Shown one piece after another: positions 29,333-38,121 of a DNA stretch of 64,000 nucleotides. Both the position numbers and the translations under genes were made by a program. Each line of letters opens with the position of its first letter. Within the stretch, counting starts at the first letter, position 1. The notes under the pieces were generated by a model. That model was not told the origin of the DNA. It saw nothing but the letters and a program-made list of their open reading frames with translations, and searched no databases. Source of the stretch: Acidobacteriota bacterium (GTDB lineage Bacteria > Acidobacteriota > Blastocatellia > Pyrinomonadales > Pyrinomonadaceae); contig RFGC01000025.1 of NCBI GenBank assembly GCA_003697135.1, positions 1 to 64,000 on the forward strand, in the 5' to 3' direction.

Positions 29333-29702
29333 TGGTGGAGGCGGTGGGAATCGAACCCACATCCAAGAGTTTAGACCAGAGGAATCTACACGCTTAGTCA
29401 GTTTTTCGACGCTTCGCCTTGTGCTTGATGGAAAACTGACAAACCGAATGCACAAGGCTAGTCTGATTATTTCTCGCTTTTTGGATTTCAGACGGCAACC
29501 CAAAAAGCCAGCTTGGTTCGTGTCATGCCTCCAGCTCAAGCCCCAAGCAAGCTCAAGCAGAGACAGCCGCTTGTCTCAATTAAGCGGCGAGTGCCAATTC
29601 TTGGTTGGCATTTATTTTCCTTTCGGTTTTTTACGGGTCACCGAAAGCAAACCCGACGTGCATCCTACTCGCCTATAACTCCTGTCGAAGCCTTTCGCCC
29701 CC
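29333..29702 (-). ncRNA. ssrA: Transfer-messenger RNA
   Basis: On the minus strand the RNA begins GGGGGCGAAAGGCTTCGACAG at 29702 and ends with the T-arm and acceptor GTGGGTTCGATTCCCACCGCC then TCCACCA at 29333, with the CCA encoded. The acceptor stem GGGGGCG pairs with CGCCTCC (one G-U). The length of 370 bases is normal for one-piece tmRNA. Rescues stalled ribosomes with SmpB. The tag frame is at 29580-29609. Confidence 0.95.
29580..29609 (-). other. tmRNA tag reading frame, ANQELALAA
   Basis: Within the tmRNA, GCC at 29609 starts the frame A-N-Q-E-L-A-L-A-A followed by TAA, preceded by AAAATAAAT. The hydrophobic LALAA end is the canonical degron read by ClpXP and other proteases. With the alanine from the charged tRNA-like end, the added tag would be ten residues. 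Confidence 0.85.
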
Positions 29703-29714
29703 GATTACACTCTT

Positions 29715-29743
29715 ATTTTACATCAGTTAACATAGATTTCCAA
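29715..29743 (-). promoter_or_regulatory. Probable ssrA promoter
   Basis: On the minus strand TTGGAA (29743-29738) and TAAAAT (29720-29715) are 17 bases apart, and the -10 lies 12 bases before the mature tmRNA 5' end, which RNase P would create. Confidence 0.55.
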
Positions 29744-29877
29744 AGTTTTTTCAAATCAGATGAGACCCAACGCTGTAACCCAAAATCCTAATTTTCCGTC
29801 TATCTTTTCGTTGTGAACTTTAAGCCTTTAATATCCGTATAAGCTTTGTCTTAATACTTAAAAAGCGAGGTGATTTT

Positions 29878-31998
29878 ATGAAACTTGCAGGTCGAGTTTT
29901 GGCGTTTATTGTGTTTGTAACTTTTGGTGTTTTTGCTCAAAAGTTACAATATCCGCAAGCAAAGAAAGTTGAACAGATAGACGATTATCATGGCGTCAAG
30001 GTGGCTGATCCGTATCGCTGGCTTGAAAATCCAGATTCTCCCGATACAAGGGCATGGATTGAGGCTCAAAACAAATTGACTAGAGATTATCTTGACAAAA
30101 TCCCAGAGCGCGAAAAGATAAAGCAACGTCTTACTGAACTGTGGAACTACGAGAGGTTTTCCATACCTGTTAAGAGAGGCAACAAATACTTTTACTTGAG
30201 AAATGATGGGCTTCAGAATCAGTCGGTTCTTTACGTTACTGATTCACTCAAAAGCCCAGGGCGTGTGCTTCTCGATCCAAATCAACTCTCGAAAGATGGA
30301 ACGGTTGCTTTGATGAGTTTCTCGATTTCTGATGACGGGAAATTTTTGGCTTATGGACTTTCTTCAGGCGGTTCGGACTGGCAAGAGTGGCGCATTCGTA
30401 ATGTTGAAACAGGAGAGGACCTTCCCGACCTGATAAAATGGGTAAAATTTTCAGGTGCCTCATGGACTGCAGATGGCAAGGGCTTCTTTTATTCACGCTA
30501 CCCTGAACCTAATGAAAAAACTAAGCTAGAAGAGGCAAATTTCAATCACAAAGTTTACTATCATCGCATCGGAACAAGCCAAGCTGAAGACATTTTGATA
30601 TACGAGCGCCCAGACCAGAAAAAATGGCTTTTCAACGCAAACGTGACCGAAGACGGTAAATACTTGATAATAACTGTTTCCCAAGGAACAGACCCGAGAA
30701 ATCTTATCTTCTACAAAGACTTAACCCAGCCGAATTCAAAAGTAGTCGAGCTTATAAGCGAGTTTGAGAGCGACTACACTTTTTTGGGAAATGAGGGAAC
30801 CACTTTTTATTTTCAGACAGACAACAACGCTCCACGGCGTCGGATTATCTCGATTGATATTCAAAAGCCGGAAAAATCGAATTGGCGTGAAATTGTCTCC
30901 CAAGCTGAAGAAACAATTGCGGGAGCGAGCATTGTTGGAGATTATCTGATTGTGTCGTATCTAAAAGACGCATACACGCAAACAAAAGTTTATGACTTGA
31001 GCGGTAAATTTATACGTGAAGTTAAATATCCCGGCATCGGCACTGCCAGCGGTTTTGGTGGACGCCGAACCGATAAAGAAACCTTTTACACCTTCACGAG
31101 TTTTGCCGTTCCACCGACTATCTACCGTTACGATCTCAAAACAGGTGGGTCGGAAGTTTTCCGTCAAGCTAAAGTGAAGTTCAATCCTGATGAGATAGAA
31201 GTGAAGCAAATTTTCTACAACTCGAAAGACGGAACCCGCGTTCCGATGTTCATTGTTCACAAAAAAGGCATCAAGCTAGACGGCAATAATCCAACGCTTC
31301 TTTATGGTTACGGTGGCTTCAACATCTCTTTGACACCTTCATTCTCCGTGTCCAGAATTGTATGGCTGGAAATGGGCGGAGTTTTTGCGATGCCTAATTT
31401 GCGCGGTGGCGGCGAATATGGCGAGCAGTGGCATAAAGCTGGAATGAAACTCAAGAAGCAAAATGTTTTCGATGATTTCATCGCCGCGGCAGAATGGTTG
31501 ATTCGCAACGGATACACTTCACCTAAGAAACTTGCGATTTCAGGTGGTTCAAACGGCGGTTTGCTGGTCGGAGCAGTGTTGAATCAAAGACCTGATCTAT
31601 TCGGTGCGGCACTGCCTGCTGTTGGTGTTATGGACATGCTCAGATTCCACAAATTCACCATCGGTTGGGCGTGGATTTCCGAGTATGGCTCGCCAGAAAA
31701 TCCTGAAGAATTCAAAGCCTTGTATGCTTACTCACCGCTTCACAACATCAAGAAAGGGACTAATTATCCGGCTGTTTTGGTAACCACGGCAGATCATGAT
31801 GATCGAGTTGTCCCGGCGCATAGTTTCAAGTATGCCGCAACTTTGCAAGAGGCTCAGGCGGGAGATGCACCGATATTGATTCGCATCGAGACCCGTGCAG
31901 GCCACGGTGCAGGCAAGCCAACTTCAAAAGCTATCGAAGAACAAGCCGATGTTTATGCGTTTTTGGTAAAAAATCTCAACATTACGCTCAGTTGGTGA
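29878..31998 (+). CDS. Prolyl oligopeptidase, S9A family, secreted
   Basis: 706 residues. Signal peptide (AGRVLAFIVFVTFGVFAQ), seven-bladed beta-propeller (about residues 80-430), then the alpha/beta-hydrolase domain. Catalytic Ser558 in SGGSNGGLL, the acid in TTADHDDRVVPAHS (about residue 641-642), and His in RAGHGAG. Also the family motif YGYGGFNISLTP. Cleaves after proline in short peptides, here probably in the periplasm. GCGAGGTG precedes the start. Confidence 0.94.
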   Translation: MKLAGRVLAFIVFVTFGVFAQKLQYPQAKKVEQIDDYHGVKVADPYRWLENPDSPDTRAWIEAQNKLTRDYLDKIPEREKIKQRLTELWNYERFSIPVKRGNKYFYLRNDGLQNQSVLYVTDSLKSPGRVLLDPNQLSKDGTVALMSFSISDDGKFLAYGLSSGGSDWQEWRIRNVETGEDLPDLIKWVKFSGASWTADGKGFFYSRYPEPNEKTKLEEANFNHKVYYHRIGTSQAEDILIYERPDQKKWLFNANVTEDGKYLIITVSQGTDPRNLIFYKDLTQPNSKVVELISEFESDYTFLGNEGTTFYFQTDNNAPRRRIISIDIQKPEKSNWREIVSQAEETIAGASIVGDYLIVSYLKDAYTQTKVYDLSGKFIREVKYPGIGTASGFGGRRTDKETFYTFTSFAVPPTIYRYDLKTGGSEVFRQAKVKFNPDEIEVKQIFYNSKDGTRVPMFIVHKKGIKLDGNNPTLLYGYGGFNISLTPSFSVSRIVWLEMGGVFAMPNLRGGGEYGEQWHKAGMKLKKQNVFDDFIAAAEWLIRNGYTSPKKLAISGGSNGGLLVGAVLNQRPDLFGAALPAVGVMDMLRFHKFTIGWAWISEYGSPENPEEFKALYAYSPLHNIKKGTNYPAVLVTTADHDDRVVPAHSFKYAATLQEAQAGDAPILIRIETRAGHGAGKPTSKAIEEQADVYAFLVKNLNITLSW

Positions 31999-32040
31999 GG
32001 TTTCAAATTGGTAGAGCTTAAAATTTATAGAAAAGAGAAT

Positions 32041-32088
32041 CCCAAAGTTGAAAAAAAGCACGCCTTTTGCCTTGAGTGTTTCTTTGGG
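32041..32088 (+). other. Hairpin after the prolyl oligopeptidase gene
   Basis: CCCAAAG (32041-32047) pairs with CTTTGGG (32082-32088), with a second inner helix AAGCAC/GTGTTT. Followed by TTTATCC, a weak U-tract. A possible terminator in the 123-base gap before the inositol phosphate synthase gene. Confidence 0.35.
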
Positions 32089-32121
32089 TTTATCCTATTG
32101 TTTTTCGGGAGAGAAAGGTAG

Positions 32122-33441
32122 ATGGTGAAAAGCGGTGTTGAAATCAAAGCGCCCGAAGGAAAGCTGGGTGTTCTTTTAGTGGGGCTTGGAGCTGTAAGCA
32201 CGACTTTTGTTGCTGGTGTCGAAGCAGTGCGTAAAAAGAAAGCTTTGCCGATAGGTTCTTTGACACAGATGGGAACTATTCGGCTCGGAAAGAGAACCGA
32301 AAAGCGCATCCCAAAAATCAAGGATTTCGTCCCATTGGCAGAGCTTGACGATTTGGTATTTGGCGCATGGGATATTTTCCCAGACTCGGCTTATGAAGCG
32401 GCACTCAAGGCAGGCGTGCTTGAAAAAAATCTGGTTGAGGAACTGCGCGAGCATCTAGAATCCCTAAAACCAATGCCTGCTGTTTTCTCGCAAGAATACG
32501 TTAAAAAACTTAATGGGCCTCACATCAAGCAAGGCAAAAACAAAATGGAGCTTGCCGAAAAACTGATGGAAGATATTGCACGATTCAAAAGCGAAAATAA
32601 CTGCAATCGTTTAGTGATGATCTGGGCGGCTTCAACAGAAAGCTATCTTGAGCCTTCGGAAATTCATCAATCAATCGAATCATTTGAAAAGGGTTTGCAT
32701 GAGAATGATCCTCGAATTGCGCCTTCGATGATTTATGCTTATGCGGCAATAAAATCAGGCGTTCCATTTGCCAACGGTGCTCCGAATTTAACGGTTGATA
32801 TACCTGCATTGACGTATCTTGCGGAAAGAAACCGAGTCCCTATCTGTGGTAAGGACTTCAAAACCGGGCAGACTTTAATGAAAACCATAATCGCACCGGG
32901 ATTAAAAGCTAGAATGCTTGGACTCGAAGGATGGTATTCTACGAACATTTTGGGAAACCGTGACGGAGAAGTTCTAGACGATCCAGAAAGTTTCAAAACA
33001 AAAGAAGAATCGAAACTTTCCGTTTTGGAAACAATCTTGCAACCTGAGCTTTATCCCGAACTTTATGGGAATTTTTACCATGTGGTCCGCATCAACTATT
33101 ATCCGCCGCGTGGTGATAACAAAGAAGGATGGGACAACATTGATATTTTCGGCTGGCTCGGCTACAAAATGCAGATTAAGATTGATTTTCTTTGTAGGGA
33201 TTCGATTTTGGCGGCTCCGCTTGTTTTAGACCTTGCGCTTTTTCTTGATTTGGCACAAAGAGCAGGCATGAAGGGAGTTCAAGAATGGCTTTCGTTCTAT
33301 TTCAAATCGCCGCAAACCGCTCCAGGACTTTATCCAGAACACGATCTCTTCATTCAATTGAAGAAGTTGAAAAACACCTTAAGATACCTGCGCGGCGAAG
33401 AACTAATAACCCATCTCGGACTCGAATACTACGACGATTGA
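32122..33441 (+). CDS. Myo-inositol-1-phosphate synthase
   Basis: 439 residues, similar to the INO1/MIPS family. N-terminal NAD-binding loop VGLGAVSTTFVAG; then DLVFGAWDIFPDSAYEAA, NRLVMIWAASTE, GVPFANGAPN, the conserved ICGKDFKTGQTLMKT active-site block with its lysines, and STNILGNRDGEVL. Converts glucose-6-phosphate to inositol-1-phosphate, the committed step to phosphatidylinositol lipids or compatible solutes such as di-inositol phosphate. No gene for either later pathway is adjacent. GAGAGAAAGG precedes the start. Confidence 0.9.
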   Translation: MVKSGVEIKAPEGKLGVLLVGLGAVSTTFVAGVEAVRKKKALPIGSLTQMGTIRLGKRTEKRIPKIKDFVPLAELDDLVFGAWDIFPDSAYEAALKAGVLEKNLVEELREHLESLKPMPAVFSQEYVKKLNGPHIKQGKNKMELAEKLMEDIARFKSENNCNRLVMIWAASTESYLEPSEIHQSIESFEKGLHENDPRIAPSMIYAYAAIKSGVPFANGAPNLTVDIPALTYLAERNRVPICGKDFKTGQTLMKTIIAPGLKARMLGLEGWYSTNILGNRDGEVLDDPESFKTKEESKLSVLETILQPELYPELYGNFYHVVRINYYPPRGDNKEGWDNIDIFGWLGYKMQIKIDFLCRDSILAAPLVLDLALFLDLAQRAGMKGVQEWLSFYFKSPQTAPGLYPEHDLFIQLKKLKNTLRYLRGEELITHLGLEYYDD

Positions 33442-33526
33442 ATCTGTAGATTTCAGGGTCTCAACCTTGCGAAATGCTTTTAGTTGTCTTTGAGCGGTTG
33501 ATTGTTGTTTAAGAACGAGCGAAATC

Positions 33527-34357
33527 TTATTTTTTCCAACCAACTGCACACCAAAAGGGTGGTTCGTCGCTAAACTTAATGTTTTCAAAACCCGCTTTAA
33601 GCATCATTTCTTCAATTTGTTTGCGAGTAAAGCGTTTTTCAAGGCGCGTTCCGAAACGGTCGAGCGCATCGGTTCGCATCGTGTAAAAACTCTTGTCTCG
33701 ATAAATCGAAAGAGGAAACTTGGAAACATTGAAACCCATTTTTTCGAGTAGGCGAGCCATTCGTGCTAATGGAAAATAAATTGTTACTGCGATAATTTCT
33801 GCTAACAAATGCTTCAAGCCAGTTGGTAGTCTTGAAATCACTTGACGCATTAAGTCTGAGACCTTCCAGAGAATGCGAAACCAAGCGGGGCGATTGTCAA
33901 ATGCATAGTAAAGATAAACCAATAGAGGAGCGCCACTTTTCAATTTCTCTGCGCACTTTTTAAGCCCTTCAAAAGTATCAGGAATATGATGCAAAACACC
34001 TATGCTGTAACCGAAATCCATTGAACTATCGGCAATCGGCATTGCTTCAACCGATGCGTTGTAAAACTCGCAATTACTAAAGGACTGCAAATTTTTCTTT
34101 GCCACTCCAAGTGCTTCTGCACTTGCATCAATGCAGATAAGCCGCCCGACGCGCGGCGCAACGGATTTTGCCCAGCGTCCACTTCCGCAACCTAAATCAA
34201 ATCCAACCGCATTTTCGGGCAAATCGTTCCACGGGAAAATACGAAAATAACTTTCAAAGATTTGTAAACGTTCTTGTTCATCAAGTTTCGATTGATCAAA
34301 CTTGCTCCACTCTTTGCCGAAGTCTTTAACGGTTTTTTCATCGTAGTTAGTTCTCAT
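33527..34357 (-). CDS. Class I SAM-dependent methyltransferase
   Basis: 276 residues. Motif I VGFDLGCGSGRWAKSVAPRV, motif II region ICIDASAEALGVAKKNL, and a FGYSIGVLHHIPD segment show the Rossmann-fold methyltransferase core. C-terminal 100 residues include a hydrophobic or amphipathic stretch (ITVYFPLARMARLLEKMGF-like). Resembles ubiquinone/menaquinone-type or small-molecule methyltransferases, but the substrate cannot be told. Convergent with the inositol phosphate synthase gene. Confidence 0.85.
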   Translation of the reverse strand: MRTNYDEKTVKDFGKEWSKFDQSKLDEQERLQIFESYFRIFPWNDLPENAVGFDLGCGSGRWAKSVAPRVGRLICIDASAEALGVAKKNLQSFSNCEFYNASVEAMPIADSSMDFGYSIGVLHHIPDTFEGLKKCAEKLKSGAPLLVYLYYAFDNRPAWFRILWKVSDLMRQVISRLPTGLKHLLAEIIAVTIYFPLARMARLLEKMGFNVSKFPLSIYRDKSFYTMRTDALDRFGTRLEKRFTRKQIEEMMLKAGFENIKFSDEPPFWCAVGWKK

Positions 34358-34435
34358 ATTTTTACTTTAACAAACTTATCAATTCTAGCGGTTTTACCCA
34401 AGTCTTCAACTAGCATTTCGGCATAAAGTGCCTAT

Positions 34436-34546
34436 CGAAGCTAATTGCTTCGTTTATGTGCAGACTAATCTTAAAGGAAACACAAGTAGTCTTGATAACA
34501 TCAGAATTATTAAGTGATCGGGAATGTTTTGTTGTTAATTCCCGAT
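34436..34546. other. Structured intergenic region before the Clp-type ATPase gene
   Basis: The 271-base divergent gap 34358-34628 contains CGAAGC-TAATT-GCTTCG (34436-34452) and a perfect 9-bp inverted repeat ATCGGGAAT/ATTCCCGAT (34517-34525 and 34538-34546, 12-base loop). Neither resembles the CIRCE heat-shock element. They may be operators or a structured 5' leader; nothing else is evident in the gap. Confidence 0.4.
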
Positions 34547-34628
34547 AAAACTTATTTGATAGTTTGTTCGTAGCAACTAATGGGGATAAGATTTTCTTAG
34601 AAGCTGTGTGAAGTTAGGAGAGAAAATT

Positions 34629-35840
34629 ATGAGTGGCGAAACTAAAAAGACAAAACTGGTTGACAAAATCTTGCTTGATCCGGACCTAAAGAGTCCGAGA
34701 GCAAGGGATTTTGAAGAAAAGCTTTTTGCAAAAATTGTCGGGCAAGAACGCGCAGTTCGTCGTTTGACAGGGCTTTTCCAGATTTATTTGGCAGGCTTGA
34801 ATAATCCCACTCGTCCGATTGGGACACTTCTATTTCTCGGCCCGACTGGTTCTGGAAAAACCAGAGTAGTTGAAGCGGCGGCTGAAATTTTGTTTGGTGA
34901 TCCTCATGCAGTAGTGAAGATAGACTGCGCTGAGTTTCAACACTCACACGAGATCGCAAAGCTAATAGGCTCACCGCCGGGTTATTTGGGACACAGAGAA
35001 ACTTCGCCAATGCTTACCCAAGAAAATTTGGACAAATGCCATACGGAAGACCTGAAACTAACGTTTGTTCTTTTCGATGAAATAGAAAAAGCTTCTGACG
35101 CTCTTTGGCAGTTGCTTTTGGGAATACTCGATAAAGCCACGCTGACACTCGGCGACAATCGCAGAGTTGATTTTTCAAAAACCATAGTCATAATGACTTC
35201 AAATCTCGGTGCAAGGGAAATGTCGGAGCTAATCTCAGGCGGTATTGGTTTTGCTCCAAGCAAAGCAGCGAAAAATCCTGAAGATACCGAGATAGACACG
35301 AAAATTTATCGAACAGCCTTGGAGGCGGCTAAGAGAAAATTCTCTCCTGAATTCATGAACCGCATTGACAAAGTTGTTGTGTTCAGAAGTCTGAAAGAGC
35401 ATCACTTGCGCCAGATTTTGGATATAGAGCTACAGCAGGTCCAGAATCGGATTACTGAATCTGCTGGAACGAAATTTGTTTTTGAATGCACGCAATCTGC
35501 AAAAGAATTTCTACTGCGTGAGGGAACCGATTTGAAATATGGAGCGCGCCATCTGAAAAGAGCAATTGAGAGATTTCTTGTTTATCCGCTTTCAAACCTT
35601 GTGGCAACCGACCAAGTTGAAACTGGCGATCTCGTCACAATAGATTTCGACGAAGAAAAAGGTAAGCTGATTTTCATGAAGCAAGCAGGCAAGATGATTG
35701 TAAGCGAGGCCGAAGGTAACATGCCAGAAGAAGAGTTGTCAAGCCGTTCCGATGCCGTCGGACTACCACTACCACAAGCACAAGCAGCAGCTACAAGTAA
35801 AGGAAATCGTAAATCAAACGGCGAAAATCAGGAAGGTTAA
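34629..35840 (+). CDS. Single-ring Clp/Hsp100-type AAA+ ATPase with an IGF loop
   Basis: 403 residues from ATG 34629, 8 bases after AGGAG. It equals one D2-type Clp module: Walker A GPTGSGKT (71-78), pore loop GYLG (118-121), Walker B VLFDEIEKA (147-155), sensor-1 IVIMTSNLGA (187-196), arginine finger region FMNRIDKVVVF, and the small C-terminal domain ending KYGARHLKRAIERFLVYPLSN. There is no D1 ring, no N-domain and no ClpX zinc finger. IGF (206-208, in SGGIGFAP) sits where ClpA, ClpC and ClpX carry the loop that docks ClpP. The last 50 residues are Ser/Gln/Ala-rich and probably disordered. An unfoldase, possibly feeding ClpP; substrate unknown. Confidence 0.85.
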   Translation: MSGETKKTKLVDKILLDPDLKSPRARDFEEKLFAKIVGQERAVRRLTGLFQIYLAGLNNPTRPIGTLLFLGPTGSGKTRVVEAAAEILFGDPHAVVKIDCAEFQHSHEIAKLIGSPPGYLGHRETSPMLTQENLDKCHTEDLKLTFVLFDEIEKASDALWQLLLGILDKATLTLGDNRRVDFSKTIVIMTSNLGAREMSELISGGIGFAPSKAAKNPEDTEIDTKIYRTALEAAKRKFSPEFMNRIDKVVVFRSLKEHHLRQILDIELQQVQNRITESAGTKFVFECTQSAKEFLLREGTDLKYGARHLKRAIERFLVYPLSNLVATDQVETGDLVTIDFDEEKGKLIFMKQAGKMIVSEAEGNMPEEELSSRSDAVGLPLPQAQAAATSKGNRKSNGENQEG

Positions 35841-35880
35841 TTTCAGGAGGAAATCAACTCAAAAAATAATCCTGAATCCA

Positions 35881-35910
35881 AAAAAGCCGTCCCTAAGTGG
35901 ACGGTTTTTT
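35881..35910 (+). terminator. Intrinsic terminator after the Clp-type ATPase gene
   Basis: CCGTCC (35887-35892) pairs with GGACGG (35899-35904), flanked by an A-run before and TTTTTT after. The A/T symmetry makes it effective from both directions, matching the convergent trmB gene. Confidence 0.85.
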
Positions 35911-35945
35911 GGTTGTGAATGCTTATTTTTCGTAAGGTTTTGAGA

Positions 35946-36569
35946 CTAAATCTTTTCAAACATGAAACGGTAAATAGGCTTACCTTTGGCTTCTACGGCT
36001 TTTTCTCGCTCCGTTTTTACGGGAAAAGGGCTTTCGGTGATGCTTATTTCTTTCAGGTTTTTTATCTCCCGAAATTTTCCGGCTATTTCTTCTGCTAAAA
36101 ATTCCACATCTGTCTGCAGAAAGATTCTTCCGCCTTTTGCAAGATGAAAAGCGAGTATTGACGCATTTTCGTCCGTTATCATTCGGCGTTTGGCATGTCT
36201 TTTTTTGAACCAAGGATCGGGAAAGTGAATTGTAATAGTTTTCAAAATGTTTTCTGGGAAGTCTTGCAAAAGACTTTTCAAAGACACCAAAACGTTGGTG
36301 AACTCGTAGTGAAGATTAGTTAAGTTTCTTTCTCTCGCTATTCGGTTAGCTTCGTCAACGAGCACACGGCGGATTTCAAGCCCGATGAAGTTAGTTTCCT
36401 TGTCGAGTTCAGCCATGGAAAGTAAAAATCTTCCACGTGCCGATCCGATGTCAAGGTGAACTGGCAAATCAGGATTTGCAAAGATTTCTTTGAGATTCAA
36501 GGGCGGAGAAATGAAAAGATAATGCCGCGCCAGCGGATTAACATGCTGATGAACACGGATTCTCGACAT
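35946..36569 (-). CDS. trmB: tRNA (guanine-N7)-methyltransferase
   Basis: 207 residues from the ATG at 36569, which gives the common start MSRIRVHQHVNPLA; an ATG at 36650, five bases after the upstream stop, would add 27 residues and cannot be excluded. SAM site LDIGSARGRFLLSMA; signature FPDPWFKKRHAKRRM; C-terminal TEREKAVEAKGKPIYRF. Methylates G46 of tRNA. Last gene of a four-gene minus-strand operon. Confidence 0.92.
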   Translation of the reverse strand: MSRIRVHQHVNPLARHYLFISPPLNLKEIFANPDLPVHLDIGSARGRFLLSMAELDKETNFIGLEIRRVLVDEANRIARERNLTNLHYEFTNVLVSLKSLLQDFPENILKTITIHFPDPWFKKRHAKRRMITDENASILAFHLAKGGRIFLQTDVEFLAEEIAGKFREIKNLKEISITESPFPVKTEREKAVEAKGKPIYRFMFEKI

Positions 36570-36655
36570 ATTCGCTCTAAAGTTTGTTTTATACCACTTT
36601 CTCTGATGCAGAAAAAGCTGTGGTCTGAAGATTTTAACAGGCTTTTTCATCGGAC

Positions 36656-37000
36656 TTATTTTTTCAAGAAAGCAATAGTGGCGCCTGCTCCGCCGCCGAA
36701 TTCATCTGCCGTTTTGAACGATTCGACAAAATCAGTTTCTTTTAAGATTTTTCTTACAATCTCTCTTTGAACACCAATTCCTTTGCCGTGAATTATTCTC
36801 ACAATTTTGAATCCTCTGGCGTGAGCTTCCTGCAAATAAGTCTTAACAACTGATTTTATGTCTTTCGGGGCGAAGCCATGCAAATCTATAGTATCGGTTA
36901 TTTCTATCTCAACAGGTTCAGAAAAAGGATTGTCCGATTCTTCCAAAAAAGATTTCGGTTGGTTTTTCTCGCAAAGATTTTTCTTATTATTTTCTATCAT
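36656..37000 (-). CDS. Smr-domain protein
   Basis: 114 residues. A charged N-terminal 30 residues, then a stand-alone Smr domain with TIDLHGFAPKDI (DLHG motif) and VRIIHGKGIGVQREIV (HGKG motif), the two conserved blocks of Smr nucleases found at the C-terminus of MutS2. Probably binds or nicks nucleic acid. Its start overlaps the upstream gene's stop by 4 bases. Confidence 0.88.
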   Translation of the reverse strand: MIENNKKNLCEKNQPKSFLEESDNPFSEPVEIEITDTIDLHGFAPKDIKSVVKTYLQEAHARGFKIVRIIHGKGIGVQREIVRKILKETDFVESFKTADEFGGGAGATIAFLKK

Positions 37001-38121
37001 CTCTTTCTTTGGAGTTTCGGGATTCCTTCAGGTGGAGTTACTTGCAAGTGATCTCTCACGTTTTTGAAAATTACAAAAGTTTTTTCCTCAAGATTTCCTT
37101 CTGGATTGCGGACTAAAATGGTGAAAAGCTTATCTCTTCCTTTATCAGCCACTTTGAACGGCAATTTGCCCCAGAAGTCGCCACTTCGATAAACGGTTGT
37201 ATGTTCTCCGCTGTATTTATCGTAGTAAAAGACGGCAATGCTATCGAAATCTGGTTCTTCTTCGGGAGTATTTGCTTTTGCAAGATTGCTTCTAGACAAA
37301 ACTACCCAGTTTCCGGGGCGTTCTTGTTTACTTGCCTTTTCATCTACAGGATCGAGCCTATACCACGCAACAAATCTCTTTCCTTCAAACTGATAATATC
37401 GAATATCCTGTGGAATCAATAGCTCTACCTGTCTTCCGAATATCCAGCCAGCGGGTGCAGGAGAAACCTCGGGACTCAAGCGCACCTTATACCAAATGTC
37501 ATATTTTTCTTCCAGAGTTTCAGTCTTTTTTTCTTGTTTCAATGCTTCGATTTCTTCGTTTTTGCTTGTTTGCTGATTCGGTGCTTCGGAGTCGTCTTGC
37601 GTTTGTATTTTAGGAACTAGTTTCCAAGAAATTATATCGAAAGCTGTTTGATTTTCACCTTTTCTTTCGAGCGTTAGCAAAATGTTATCGTCACGGATTT
37701 CAGGCGAGAAGCGCAATTTTGCAGGTGCGCGCAATTGCCCTTTTGCTTGTGGTTGTTTATCTTTGTCTTCTTCAGCCAGTTCATTGGATTTTCTCAAAAG
37801 ACTTCCTACAATTACGTCCTTTGCTTCAATCCAACCTTCGGTGCCATCTTCGTCGTGCGCGCGGACGCGATACCATTTGGTTTTTTCGTGGATTGTTTCA
37901 TCGAGAATATCCAAAACATCGCCGCGCTTTACTTCCAGCAAATCTGCGGCTACAACTGCGTAAGAACTGCGAATGTATGTTCTGGCAGCTATGACCGTTG
38001 CAGTGTCTTCAACGGCTATTGTCTTATAAAAGCTCTTAAACGGAGCTATGAACCAACTGCAAGAAACTTGTGTTAAAAGTGCTATAAAGATCGCAAATAA
38101 AACTCTTTTCTTCACAATCAT
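36997..38121 (-). CDS. SH3-domain exported protein, possible lipoprotein
   Basis: 374 residues. N-terminus KKRVLFAIFIALLTQVSC looks like a signal peptide with a cysteine at the expected lipobox place, although the -3 residue (Gln) is unusual. Residues about 40-105 form an SH3b-like domain (ARTYIRSSYAVVAADLLEVKRGD, WYRVRAHDEDGTEGWIEAKDV); a second SH3-like unit near residues 205-235 (DIWYKVRLSPE, GWIFGRQVELL) is likely. Such domains bind cell-wall or other periplasmic targets. No catalytic motif seen. Overlaps both neighbours by 4 bases (ATGA). Confidence 0.75.
   Translation of the reverse strand: MIVKKRVLFAIFIALLTQVSCSWFIAPFKSFYKTIAVEDTATVIAARTYIRSSYAVVAADLLEVKRGDVLDILDETIHEKTKWYRVRAHDEDGTEGWIEAKDVIVGSLLRKSNELAEEDKDKQPQAKGQLRAPAKLRFSPEIRDDNILLTLERKGENQTAFDIISWKLVPKIQTQDDSEAPNQQTSKNEEIEALKQEKKTETLEEKYDIWYKVRLSPEVSPAPAGWIFGRQVELLIPQDIRYYQFEGKRFVAWYRLDPVDEKASKQERPGNWVVLSRSNLAKANTPEEEPDFDSIAVFYYDKYSGEHTTVYRSGDFWGKLPFKVADKGRDKLFTILVRNPEGNLEEKTFVIFKNVRDHLQVTPPEGIPKLQRKR

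Noticed and set aside
29315-29539. Upstream extension of the murI frame (75 residues) through the tmRNA gene
   Set aside because: No homology, Pro-run low complexity, and the bases are the 3' half of a clear tmRNA. The ATG at 29314 gives a normal glutamate racemase.
29280-29678. Open plus-strand frame of 132 residues over the tmRNA
   Set aside because: It is antisense to the tmRNA and its composition follows the RNA structure; not a gene.
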